Assembly: GCA_963730995.1 (NCBI GenBank)
Contig: CAVSUB010000002.1
Location: 558,001-622,000, forward strand
Direction of reading: 5' to 3'
DNA length: 64,000 nucleotides
Source of the DNA: CAVSUB01 sp963730995
GTDB taxonomy: Bacteria > Acidobacteriota > Vicinamibacteria > Vicinamibacterales > 2-12-FULL-66-21
Part shown: piece by piece, positions 32,641 to 40,534 of the stretch
Layout: every line of letters starts with the position of its first letter
Numbering within the stretch: the stretch's first letter is position 1
Position numbers and translations under genes: made by a program
The notes under the pieces: generated by a model
Seen by the model: only the letters and a program-made list of their open reading frames with translations
The model's database searches: none
Told to the model about the DNA's origin: nothing

Positions 32641-33849
32641 TCAGCGCGAGGCGACGGTCTGCCCGTCCGCCACACGTCCTTTCGGGTCGGTCGCGACAGA
32701 TTCACCCTTCGCGATGCCCGAGGTGACCTCGATACGGTCGCCGAACGTTTCGCCGACCGTGACGATCCGCTCCTCGACCCGGTTGTTCTTGACGACGTAG
32801 ACGCGGCTGGTGCCGGCGATGACCTCGACGGACGTCGCGGGAACGAGGAGCGCGGGAGCGTCCACGGCCTGACGGATTCTCGCAGTCGCGAACATGCCCG
32901 GCTTCAGTCGCCCGTCGGCGTTCGCGGCGAGCGCCTCGACGGTGAGCGCACGCTGGTCGGCGCGCAGGCTCGGAGAGACGAAGCGGATGCGTGCGTCGAA
33001 CTCTTCGTTGGTGTACGCATCGACGGTCAGCTTCACAGGGAGTCCGACCTTGACGAGTGAGACGGACTGTTCGGGCACCGTGAGCTCGAGCCGCAGCGGA
33101 TCGACGCGGACGACCGTTGCGACCCTAGTGCCGCGCGTGACGTAGTCGCCGACGCTGACCACGCGCTCCGCGACCAGGCCTGCGAATGGCGCGCGCACAC
33201 TGGTGTCGGCGACGGCCTTCCGGGCGAGGGTGATGCGGGCGTGCGCCGCCTCGAGCAAGCGGTACGACTGCTGCGCCGAGTTCAGCGCAACCTGATACTG
33301 CTGCCGCGCCGCTTCGACCTGGGTCCGTCGCTGATCGAACTCGCTCTGCGAGACGACCTTCTGATCGAGCAGCGAACGGATGCGGTTGAACTCCGCCTCC
33401 GCCCAATCGAGCGATGCCTTGGCGTTCATGACGTCGGGCACCTGCTTCGCCTCGAACGGCTGGCCGGGAGTGAGGCCGAGCCGCGACTCGATCTGCGCGG
33501 CATTGGCTTCCGCCTCCTGAAGCTGCGCGGATGTCTCGGTCGCGGAGATGCGTGCCAGGAGCGTGCCCTGCTGAACTCGCGTGCCTCGCTCGATCGGAAT
33601 CTCGACCACGCGGCCGACGGTCTCAGCGCTCACCTCGGCCTGTTCGTCGGCGGCCAGTGAACCCGTGACGCGGAGGTAGCGGTCGACCGCGCGGCTCTCG
33701 ACCTGCGTCACTGCGACGGGGGCCGGCGCCGTCGATGCGGCCGACGCCTCCGTGCTGACTTCGGCGCGGCAGCCGCTGAGCGCCGTCACGGCGATGAGTC
33801 CGGGGAGAACGAGAAGAGCACGTCTGACGATCATGGTGAAGAGCCTCAT
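32641..33849 (-). CDS. RND efflux adaptor (membrane fusion) lipoprotein
   Basis: Periplasmic adaptor joining RND permease and outer-membrane channel. The lipobox is TALSGC with lipidated Cys27. A barrel-sandwich hybrid (VGRVVEIPIERGTRVQQGTLLARI and APFAGLVAERVVSVGDYVTRGTRV) flanks an alpha-helical hairpin (about 100-190), followed by beta-barrel and membrane-proximal domains. ATG 33849 overlaps the tetR stop (ATGA), so it is coupled to the regulator. The permease begins 42 bases after its stop. Frame intact, 402 aa. Confidence 0.9.
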   Translation of the reverse strand: MRLFTMIVRRALLVLPGLIAVTALSGCRAEVSTEASAASTAPAPVAVTQVESRAVDRYLRVTGSLAADEQAEVSAETVGRVVEIPIERGTRVQQGTLLARISATETSAQLQEAEANAAQIESRLGLTPGQPFEAKQVPDVMNAKASLDWAEAEFNRIRSLLDQKVVSQSEFDQRRTQVEAARQQYQVALNSAQQSYRLLEAAHARITLARKAVADTSVRAPFAGLVAERVVSVGDYVTRGTRVATVVRVDPLRLELTVPEQSVSLVKVGLPVKLTVDAYTNEEFDARIRFVSPSLRADQRALTVEALAANADGRLKPGMFATARIRQAVDAPALLVPATSVEVIAGTSRVYVVKNNRVEERIVTVGETFGDRIEVTSGIAKGESVATDPKGRVADGQTVASR

Positions 33850-34517
33850 TCGAGAATGCCGGGTTCGGGGCAGCCGGCCGACGGAGACGTAACGGGCGAG
33901 CCGGAGCGCAGACCGGCAATCACGGCTTCGAGCGCATCAACGGCGAGGGCATCGGCGTCCTCGCCAGGGGCAAGGCGATCGCAAAGCCGCATGACCGCGA
34001 CGCCGTGGACCGCGGCGAGCATGATCCGGAACAGCACGTCCGGCCGGGAGCCGGCGGGGAACGCCCCGGCATCGATCGCTTTCTGAATCAGCGCGTCCAC
34101 CTGCAGGCGAATCGCACGCAGGAATCCGAACCGCGCCAGCCCCTTGGTGATCCGCGGCACCGATCGGTCCAGGAACATCAGGGCGAAGTACTCGGGGTGC
34201 GACTTGCTGAACTCGTACACCCGCATGAGCGCCTGCCTGATGCAGTGGAGAGGATCGACTTGGACACCGGCGGGAGGCCTCTCCAGGGATGTCTGACCGA
34301 TCAAAAGGCGAAAACCCTCTTCAGCCAGTGCGAAGAAGATGTCGTCCTTGCTCGGGAAGTACCCGTAGATTGCAGCCGGGCTGTATTCGATCCGCTCGGC
34401 AATCTTCCGCATCGAGACGTTCTGATAGCCCTCCGCGACGAACAAATCGCGCGCGGCATCGAGAATTGCCCTGGAAACTGCTTCCCGGTCCCGTTCCTGA
34501 CGTTCTTTCAGACCCAA
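33846..34517 (-). CDS. TetR-family repressor of the RND pump
   Basis: 223-aa regulator with an N-terminal helix-turn-helix (ILDAARDLFVAEGYQNVSMR, then KIAERIEYSPAAIYGYFPSK) and a C-terminal ligand-binding domain. TTG 34517 is used because GGAGG lies about 6 bases upstream and the HTH begins where expected. First gene of the pump operon. A palindrome at 34541-34555, 24 bases upstream, is the likely operator, implying autoregulation and inducible efflux. Confidence 0.88.
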   Translation of the reverse strand: MGLKERQERDREAVSRAILDAARDLFVAEGYQNVSMRKIAERIEYSPAAIYGYFPSKDDIFFALAEEGFRLLIGQTSLERPPAGVQVDPLHCIRQALMRVYEFSKSHPEYFALMFLDRSVPRITKGLARFGFLRAIRLQVDALIQKAIDAGAFPAGSRPDVLFRIMLAAVHGVAVMRLCDRLAPGEDADALAVDALEAVIAGLRSGSPVTSPSAGCPEPGILE

Positions 34518-34540
34518 TCCGCCTCCACCCTGCAGCTTCG

Positions 34541-34572
34541 CTGAACAGTGTTCAGTATTCTAACACCGTTAG
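34541..34572. promoter_or_regulatory. Probable TetR operator(s) upstream of the efflux operon
   Basis: CTGAACA-G-TGTTCAG (34541-34555) is a perfect 7+1+7 palindrome, followed by CTAAC-ACC-GTTAG (34560-34572). Between them, on the minus strand, TAGAAT (34564-34559) could be the -10 of the tetR operon, so binding would block the promoter. Confidence 0.55.
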
Positions 34573-34623
34573 ACGCAGGACTGGATGCTCCGGTTCCAAG
34601 AGAGTGGCGGTTATGCTTCCGGG

Positions 34624-34920
34624 ATGGCCACCATTGACGCCCGCGAGGCACAGGCACGGCTCAGCGCCCTTCCTCGCTGGGCCATCGAGAACGGCGCGCT
34701 CGTCAGGAAGTTCACGTTTGCCGGATTCCCGGAGGCGGTCGCCTTCGTCGTCCGGCTGGCATTCGTAGCCGAAGCCGCCGACCACCATCCCGACATCCTG
34801 GTGAACTACAAGCGCGTCACGCTCACCTATGTGACGCACAGCGCCGGCGGCTTGACGAACAAGGATTTCGACGGGGCGGGCGCGGCCGGAAAGCTTGCCG
34901 AGGACATGGGCGGCGCCTGA
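34624..34920 (+). CDS. phhB: 4a-hydroxytetrahydrobiopterin dehydratase
   Basis: Pterin-4a-carbinolamine dehydratase (PCD/DCoH) that recycles the pterin cofactor of aromatic amino-acid hydroxylases; in bacteria it also occurs with molybdopterin metabolism. The 98-aa product has the catalytic histidines in AADHHPDILVNYKRV and the C-terminal VTLTYVTHSAGGLTNKDFD. ATG 34624 gives the standard family start MATIDAREAQARLSALPRW. Single-gene transcript, divergent from tetR. Confidence 0.92.
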   Translation: MATIDAREAQARLSALPRWAIENGALVRKFTFAGFPEAVAFVVRLAFVAEAADHHPDILVNYKRVTLTYVTHSAGGLTNKDFDGAGAAGKLAEDMGGA

Positions 34921-34936
34921 GGGGACCCGGTGAGCG

Positions 34937-35830
34937 TCAGCGCGAGGAGCCGCCCAGGAAGCGGACCGCATGCCGCTGGATGCGCAAGTTGACGTCCACG
35001 GACGACGGCAGCTCCGAGGTCTTGCCGTCGATGTGCGCGACGAGGCCTGATGGGAGCGTCACCCGAATCTCGTTCCCGCGAACGGCCGTAAACAGAGGGG
35101 CAACGCGCCGACCGGCTTCTGTCTTCGCGAGGAACTTCGTCAGCAGCTCGCGCTGAGACTCCTCGACGAGGACGACGTCGAGCAAGCCGTCGGCCGGATC
35201 GACGTCAGGGGCGAGCTCCACGTTGGGTCCGAGACGGCCGATGTTCAACACCTCCAGCATCAGGAGCGACGCGTAGATCACCTGGCCGTTCACGTGGACC
35301 TCGGCCTCGAACGGAGTCTGTGTCCGGGACCGCTCGCAGAGAGCGGCGACATCCCTCGCGAGCTCGGCTTCGCGACTGCTCTCGCCCGACCCCGCACGAT
35401 CCTGTGCGGTCAGCGCTGCCGCGGTTTCTGCGAACGCGCCGACGCCGAATCCTTCGAAGAACCAGTCGCGGTTCCGGTCGAACTCGATCGTGCCTGCGTC
35501 GAACGGGACGATCGACCACTCGGCGATGCGGTCCAGGAGGTCGTGTTTCCCGGCATCGAGAATCAACGCCAGATTGTTGGCAGTGCCCAGCGGAAGGACG
35601 GCGATGGGCACGGTAGTACCCACGAGCTGCCGCGCCGTACGTCCAACGCTTCCGTCCCCGCCTGCCGCCACTACGAGATCGAACTTCCCAATCTCGGGAT
35701 CGTTCAAGAGACGGCTCTTCAGATTTATCCACTCCACATCGTGGCCTGCCCGTTGCAGGCGGTCGACGAGCTCCTCGGGGAGTACTCGCTCGTGTCCGGC
35801 GTCAGGGTTCTGACAGATCAGAATTCGCAC
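34937..35830 (-). CDS. Diacylglycerol kinase catalytic-domain (YegS-like) lipid kinase
   Basis: Cytoplasmic lipid or sphingoid kinase of the DAGK family. The nucleotide-binding motif is VVAAGGDGSVGRTARQLVG, followed by IAVLPLGTANNLALIL, DAGTIEFDRN and FFEGFGVGAFAE. 297 aa, with the C-terminal domain ending in DGKTSELPSSVDVNLRI. Starts at GTG 35830 (RILICQNPDAG). Convergent with the pterin dehydratase gene. The lipid substrate cannot be told from sequence. Confidence 0.85.
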   Translation of the reverse strand: MRILICQNPDAGHERVLPEELVDRLQRAGHDVEWINLKSRLLNDPEIGKFDLVVAAGGDGSVGRTARQLVGTTVPIAVLPLGTANNLALILDAGKHDLLDRIAEWSIVPFDAGTIEFDRNRDWFFEGFGVGAFAETAAALTAQDRAGSGESSREAELARDVAALCERSRTQTPFEAEVHVNGQVIYASLLMLEVLNIGRLGPNVELAPDVDPADGLLDVVLVEESQRELLTKFLAKTEAGRRVAPLFTAVRGNEIRVTLPSGLVAHIDGKTSELPSSVDVNLRIQRHAVRFLGGSSR

Positions 35831-36021
35831 GCAATCCGGGCTTCACGGCGCGTGCCAGGTCCGAGGCTCCAGCCGAGGTCCACCTAATTTCTGTTTCGGA
35901 GTTGCGTTATTGCGACGAACGGATCGAAGTGGTAACAATGGCGCCTCCACAGCCAACCAACGCGACGAACGCACGAACGGGGCCTGACGTCCGGAGCCTG
36001 GACCGGGACAAGGATCGACGC

Positions 36022-36783
36022 ATGAACCTCCTGATCACGAACGACGACGGGATCTACAGTCCGGGGATTCTGGCGCTTGCGCAGGTCGCCGCGAAGTTCG
36101 GCCACGTCAGGATCGTCGCTCCGGACGTCGAGCAGTCGTCGATGAGCGCGGCGATTACAGCCAACCGGCCGCTCTCGTATCGTCGAACGCCGCTTCGGGA
36201 CTTCGAGGCTTATCGGGTCAACGGCACGCCGTCTGACTGCGTGGCGCTTGGAACTCACCTCTGGGAACGCGCCGACGTCGTCCTCTCCGGGATCAATCTC
36301 GGGCCGAACGTCGGGAACGGCATCTGGCACTCCGGGACCGTGTCTGCCGCGCGACAGAGCGTGCTGCTCGGATGCCGCGGCATCGCCTTCAGCACACCTG
36401 TCGTAGACGCCGAGCCGCAGTTCGACACGCTTGAGCCGTTCGTGGAGCGCGCGCTGGAGCTGCTCCTTCCGGACGCTTCCCTCCGCCTCGTCAACGTGAA
36501 TCTTCCGCAGCAGCCGGCCGGGGTCGCGTGGACGCGCGTCTCGGTGCGCCAGTACGACGGCTGGGTCGTGCCGGGAAAGGATCCGATCGGCCGGGAGCAC
36601 TTCTGGTTCACCGTCAAACCGCTCGAGCCCGCAGACGAGGGCACCGATCGGTGGGCCCTCGAGCACGACCTGGTGTCGATGACGCCACTCAGGCTCGACC
36701 TGACCGATGAAGATTTACTGAAAGTCGCGACGAAGACTACGGATCCGCCGCCGCCCCAGGGGAGGACGCGAGCAGCTGGCTAG
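36022..36783 (+). CDS. surE: 5'-nucleotidase SurE
   Basis: Metal-dependent nucleoside monophosphate phosphatase. It begins at ATG 36022 with LLITNDDGIYSPGILAL, which carries the two metal Asp residues. RIVAPDVEQSSMSAAITANR, NGTPSDCVALG and VLSGINLGPNVGNGIWHSGT follow. The 253-aa length is normal. AAGGA at 36010-36014 supports this start over upstream in-frame starts at 35902 and 35938. Confidence 0.94.
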   Translation: MNLLITNDDGIYSPGILALAQVAAKFGHVRIVAPDVEQSSMSAAITANRPLSYRRTPLRDFEAYRVNGTPSDCVALGTHLWERADVVLSGINLGPNVGNGIWHSGTVSAARQSVLLGCRGIAFSTPVVDAEPQFDTLEPFVERALELLLPDASLRLVNVNLPQQPAGVAWTRVSVRQYDGWVVPGKDPIGREHFWFTVKPLEPADEGTDRWALEHDLVSMTPLRLDLTDEDLLKVATKTTDPPPPQGRTRAAG

Positions 36784-36843
36784 CCGCTCGGAGGGCTCGG
36801 CACTCGCGCCCGGGACTCGGGGCTCGCCGCTCGGGCCTCGGGA
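36783..36843. repeat. CTCGG-type short array, left flank of the shell-protein gene
   Basis: Eight or so degenerate CTCGG units directly after the surE stop. The segment 36818-36834 recurs as a perfect 17-base inverted copy at 37273-37289, just after the shell-protein gene, so the gene is bracketed by inverted repeats. Confidence 0.65.
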
Positions 36844-36975
36844 CGTCGCGCAAGGCGCGACCGCAAGCCGCGCCGACAAAAGAAGACCGGGATCCCCGGA
36901 CCGGACACTCACGGCGTCAGCTTCCAAAGGCCGGCGCTACACATTCGGGTCCCCGACAAGTAGAATGACAATCCC

Positions 36976-37263
36976 ATGTCTAAAGATCTGCCAGGAGAGG
37001 CGCTGGGGCTCGTCGAAACTCGCGGTCTGGTCGGGATGATCGAGGCGGCCGACGCGATGGTCAAGGCGGCCAACGTCGTGTTCGTCGGCTGGCAGAAGGT
37101 CGACGCCGGCCTGGTGACGGCAATCGTTCGCGGGGATGTCGCTTCCGTCAAAGCGGCGACCGACGCGGGCGCCAGTGCGGCAAGGCGCGTCGGAGAGCTG
37201 GTCGGCGTGCACGTGATTCCGCGGCCGGCCGACGGTCTCGATCAGATTTTTCCTATCGGATAG
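36976..37263 (+). CDS. Bacterial microcompartment shell protein, BMC-H type (orphan)
   Basis: 95-aa single BMC domain that assembles as hexameric shell tiles. Family signatures are ALGLVETRGLVGMIEAADAM, VKAANV, and AIVRGDVASVKAATDAG followed by VGVHVIPRP. The pore loop, GSG-like in PduA, reads KVDAG (41-45), with an acidic residue. No aldehyde dehydrogenase, BMC-P pentamer, BMC-T or enzyme core is within the window, so this gene is away from any microcompartment operon here. No good ribosome-binding site is seen before ATG 36976. Confidence 0.9.
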   Translation: MSKDLPGEALGLVETRGLVGMIEAADAMVKAANVVFVGWQKVDAGLVTAIVRGDVASVKAATDAGASAARRVGELVGVHVIPRPADGLDQIFPIG

Positions 37264-37269
37264 CGACCG

Positions 37270-37290
37270 GATCCGAGCGGCGAGCCCCGG
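37270..37290. repeat. Inverted copy of the CTCGG array, right flank of the shell-protein gene
   Basis: CCGAGCGGCGAGCCCCG (37273-37289) is the exact reverse complement of 36818-36834. It begins 10 bases after the shell-protein stop codon. Confidence 0.65.
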
Positions 37291-37310
37291 ATCCCGTCCT
37301 TCTTCTCATC

Positions 37311-38549
37311 TCACCCCATCACGCCGATTGACGCCGGCCCCGTGAACCCCGGGAACACGTGCTTGATGTCGGTCAGTCCCAGGTGCCCGTGCACGACTTC
37401 GGCGAACACGGTACGGAAGTCTGTGGTCACCGAGAGATCGCGGCCTTCGTAGCGCTGCTCCGGCGCGAGCCCGGGCCAGCGTCCATAGACCTTGCCCCCG
37501 CGAACGGGTCCGCCGATCACCATCATCGCGTTCCCGTGGCCGTGATCCGTTCCGCGATTGCCGTTCTCCGCCACGGCCCGTCCAAACTCCGACATCGTCA
37601 GCACCACGACGTCCGCCATGCGATCGCCGAGGTCGCGCACGAGCGCGGCGATGCCGTGGGCGTGGTCGTCGAGGCGGGTCGCGATCTGGCCTTCCGCTGC
37701 ACCTTCGTTGACGTGGTGATCCCAGTTGCCAGACTCCGCGAAGGCGACTTCGAGGCCGACATCCGACTTGATCAACTGCGCGATCTGCCTGAGCGCCTCA
37801 CCGTACGCCGAGCGTGGATATTCGGCGCCGTTCTCCGGCGCGTACTTGTTCGGATCCGCCGTCTTCAGCATCTTCACCGCATCGAAGGCTTCGCGGCCCG
37901 TCTGATGCAGGACGCTTTGAGCGGCAGTCGCGTACTCGGCTTCGAAGGACGCCTGCACCATGTCGGACGCTTGACCGGCCCTGATCCCGAATTGCCCGAT
38001 CTGGCCGATCGCCAGCGCAGGCTCGAGACCTTGGAGCGATCGCGGCAGTTGAGGCGCGAGGGCAACGGCGCGGAACGGCGTCGACGCCTCGTGCTCGCGC
38101 GCGTGCAGATACCGGTTGAGCCATCCATCCTGCGTGCTCTTCACGCCCGGCGTGGCTGTCTCCATGTAGTCCTGCGCGTCGAAGTGGGAGCGCGTGCCGT
38201 CCGGTGATCCGCACGCATGAACGATGGCGAGCTGACGCGCGTCGTAGAGCGGCTTGAGGGGCGCCAGCCGCGGATGCAGACCGAAGAACCCGTCGAGATC
38301 GATGGCGGCGTCGGGACGCGTGCCTGGACGCGCAATCGCGATGCTCGGCCGGGCGCCGTAGTACGCGTTCTCGCCGAACGGCACGACCATGTTCAGCCCG
38401 TCGACGGCACCGCGCTGGAAGATCGTCACGAGTACTTTTCTGCGCGGCGTGTCGGCAGCGGCCGCGGTCCGGGCGAGGAAGGCGGGCGCGAAGCCGAGGC
38501 TGACGAGCGCGAGCCCGCCGTTCTTGAGGAAGATGCGTCGCGAGTACAT
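37311..38549 (-). CDS. DUF1501 exported protein (sulfatase-like fold), Tat substrate
   Basis: 412-aa secreted protein. The Tat signal SRRIFLKNGGLALVSLGFAP begins at residue 3 and ends near ARTAAAA. The DUF1501 core includes LVTIFQRGAVDGLNMVVPFG, VHACGSPDGTRSHFDAQDYM, ESGNWDHHVNEG and TMSEFGRAVAENGNRGTDHG. The family is alkaline-phosphatase-like in fold but its substrate is unknown. It follows the DUF1800 gene by 7 bases; the pair is a constant unit in Acidobacteria and Planctomycetes. Confidence 0.9.
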   Translation of the reverse strand: MYSRRIFLKNGGLALVSLGFAPAFLARTAAAADTPRRKVLVTIFQRGAVDGLNMVVPFGENAYYGARPSIAIARPGTRPDAAIDLDGFFGLHPRLAPLKPLYDARQLAIVHACGSPDGTRSHFDAQDYMETATPGVKSTQDGWLNRYLHAREHEASTPFRAVALAPQLPRSLQGLEPALAIGQIGQFGIRAGQASDMVQASFEAEYATAAQSVLHQTGREAFDAVKMLKTADPNKYAPENGAEYPRSAYGEALRQIAQLIKSDVGLEVAFAESGNWDHHVNEGAAEGQIATRLDDHAHGIAALVRDLGDRMADVVVLTMSEFGRAVAENGNRGTDHGHGNAMMVIGGPVRGGKVYGRWPGLAPEQRYEGRDLSVTTDFRTVFAEVVHGHLGLTDIKHVFPGFTGPASIGVMG

Positions 38550-38556
38550 CTGGAAC

Positions 38557-40362
38557 CTACCTTTTCTGGAACTCTGGCGATCCGAGCACGAGCGCGATGG
38601 CCTGCGGCGTCTGGTTCGCTTTGGCGATCGTGGCTGTCGTTTCCGCCGACAGGTCGCCGCCGAGCACACCTACAACGAGCGCATCGCGGGCGGTCGCAGG
38701 ATCCGCTGACATGGCGCCGGCGGTCGCAGGGCCGCCTCGATTGCGAAGGCTCGTCAGCGACAACGCGAAGTTCATCCGCGCCAAAAGCGCGCCGGTGTTG
38801 ACCCAGGCGTCGGCACGATCGGCGTAGCCGGTCGGCGGCTGACACATGTAGAGCGGCATCCCGAGGTTGCGGAGAGCGGCTGCGAGCGGCAGGCCGCTGG
38901 CCGTTTCGGTTCCGGTCGCTCGCACGGCGCTGACGACGAACTCGAAAGGTGTTTTGACCTTCGCCCGGTACGCTTCGGCCGAGAAGAATTCCGGCGAGGT
39001 GACGATCGTCCGCACGACTTCGCGAATATCACCCTCCGTATCGTGGAACCGCTTTGCCGCGCGATCGATCAGCGGCTTTGGTGGCGTATCGGAGACGAAC
39101 CGGCGGGCGAGCTTCGTCGCGATGAAACGCGCAGTCGAGGGGTGCGCGGCCAGGATGTCCAGCACTTCTTCGCCGTCCCGCTTTCCACCGCCCGGCTTGA
39201 TTCGGTGTCCGAGGACGAGTTTCTCCCCGTCGTCGTGAAGGCGCGGCTCGAAGACGAAACCGCCGCCCAGCCGCGGGTTTTGAATCGTCCATCCGGTGAA
39301 CGCCCGGGCAACCTCCTGCACGTCCTTCTGCGTGTAGCCGCCATCCACGCCGAGCGTGTGCAGCTCCATCAGCTCGCGGCCGTAGTTCTCGTTGATCCCG
39401 CGCGGACGGCGATTCTGCGCCGCCTGCTGGCCGGGTTGCGCCGGCCGAGGGAACAGTGCACCTGGACGGCGCGCCACGGGACGGACCGGCGTCTGCGCCT
39501 GGGCGCGCCTCGGTGCGCCCTGCACTTGAGCGCCGCGCTTCCGCGCGTCCATGGTTTGTGCGTCTACAGGTGCGCTGTTCTGCCAGTTGTCGAGGAAGAA
39601 GAGCATGGCGGGACTCTCGGCCGTGGCCTCCAGAAGATCCCTGAACTTGCCAAACACGTGCGGCCGGATCGCGTCACGCTCGTATTCCGTCAGGTAGCCG
39701 CGGGTCGCACCCTTCCCCGCGAAGACGTTGAAGTGATTGAACCAGAAGTCGACCATGACTTCTTCGAGCTGACGATCGCTGTATGCGGCGCGAAGCACCT
39801 TCTGCTCGGAGAGGTCCGTCATGATCGTCCGCTCTGCGCGCGCCGCCTGCATCTGCTCCGGAGTCCGCATCTCGCGCGGCGAGAGTGGTGAAGCGCCAGG
39901 CGTTCCCTGCTGCGAGCCTCGTCCCTCCGGATTCTGCATCTCGCCATTCTGCTGCGCGCTGGCCGGGGGGGTGCCTGCTGCTGGCTGACCCTGCTCCCGC
40001 TGCTGCTGCCGGCGCAGGACCTGACCAGGGATCAGATACTCCTCGGCAATCTCCCGGCTGCTTTTCGACAGCGTTTCGAGCGATGCCAGGCGCGGCGCCA
40101 TCCCCGTGTCAGGAATTCGATCCGGGTGAAGTTGCTGTTCGACGTAGGTCTGCAGGCCCATCGCACGGATGCGTTCGACGTCCCCGGGCCGCGGACCAAA
40201 CCCGATCCGGTTGAGCACGTGGATGATCGTCTTGTCGTCCGGGTGAGCCGGAACGGCAGACGCGGGACCCTTTGCCGCCGCGAGGGGCAGAGTCGCCGCG
40301 ACAGCCAGGATAGCGAGCGCAGCGGGCAGTTGCCGGGCTGCCCGGTGAGTCAGAGTGCGCAT
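38557..40362 (-). CDS. DUF1800 exported protein
   Basis: 601 aa with a signal peptide (about 1-30). DUF1800 motifs are HVLNRIGFGPRPGDVERI, VDFWFNHFNVFAGKGATR, GINENYGRELMELHTLGVDG and YTQKDVQEVARAFTGWTIQN. Residues 120-160 and 270-310 are Gln/Pro/Arg-rich insertions. Biochemical role unknown; invariably paired with DUF1501, which follows 7 bases downstream here. Starts at ATG 40362. Confidence 0.9.
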   Translation of the reverse strand: MRTLTHRAARQLPAALAILAVAATLPLAAAKGPASAVPAHPDDKTIIHVLNRIGFGPRPGDVERIRAMGLQTYVEQQLHPDRIPDTGMAPRLASLETLSKSSREIAEEYLIPGQVLRRQQQREQGQPAAGTPPASAQQNGEMQNPEGRGSQQGTPGASPLSPREMRTPEQMQAARAERTIMTDLSEQKVLRAAYSDRQLEEVMVDFWFNHFNVFAGKGATRGYLTEYERDAIRPHVFGKFRDLLEATAESPAMLFFLDNWQNSAPVDAQTMDARKRGAQVQGAPRRAQAQTPVRPVARRPGALFPRPAQPGQQAAQNRRPRGINENYGRELMELHTLGVDGGYTQKDVQEVARAFTGWTIQNPRLGGGFVFEPRLHDDGEKLVLGHRIKPGGGKRDGEEVLDILAAHPSTARFIATKLARRFVSDTPPKPLIDRAAKRFHDTEGDIREVVRTIVTSPEFFSAEAYRAKVKTPFEFVVSAVRATGTETASGLPLAAALRNLGMPLYMCQPPTGYADRADAWVNTGALLARMNFALSLTSLRNRGGPATAGAMSADPATARDALVVGVLGGDLSAETTATIAKANQTPQAIALVLGSPEFQKR

Positions 40363-40440
40363 TGTCGACCTCTTTTGCTGCCGACCCGAAAGGTGCGGCA
40401 GCCTCGAGCAGCAGCGCGACGCGGCTTCCGCATCCGGGTC

Positions 40441-40454
40441 GGCAGATATCTGCC
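40441..40454. promoter_or_regulatory. Perfect 14-bp palindrome upstream of the DUF1800-DUF1501 pair
   Basis: GGCAGATATCTGCC lies 79 bases before the DUF1800 start. It could be an operator; chance cannot be excluded. Confidence 0.25.
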
Positions 40455-40534
40455 CGAGCCCGGCGGCGGGTCGGTCGTCTGGTTACTGGTTCTTTAGACC
40501 GGCCGATGCGCGGCGGGGTTGAAGAGCCGGGACG

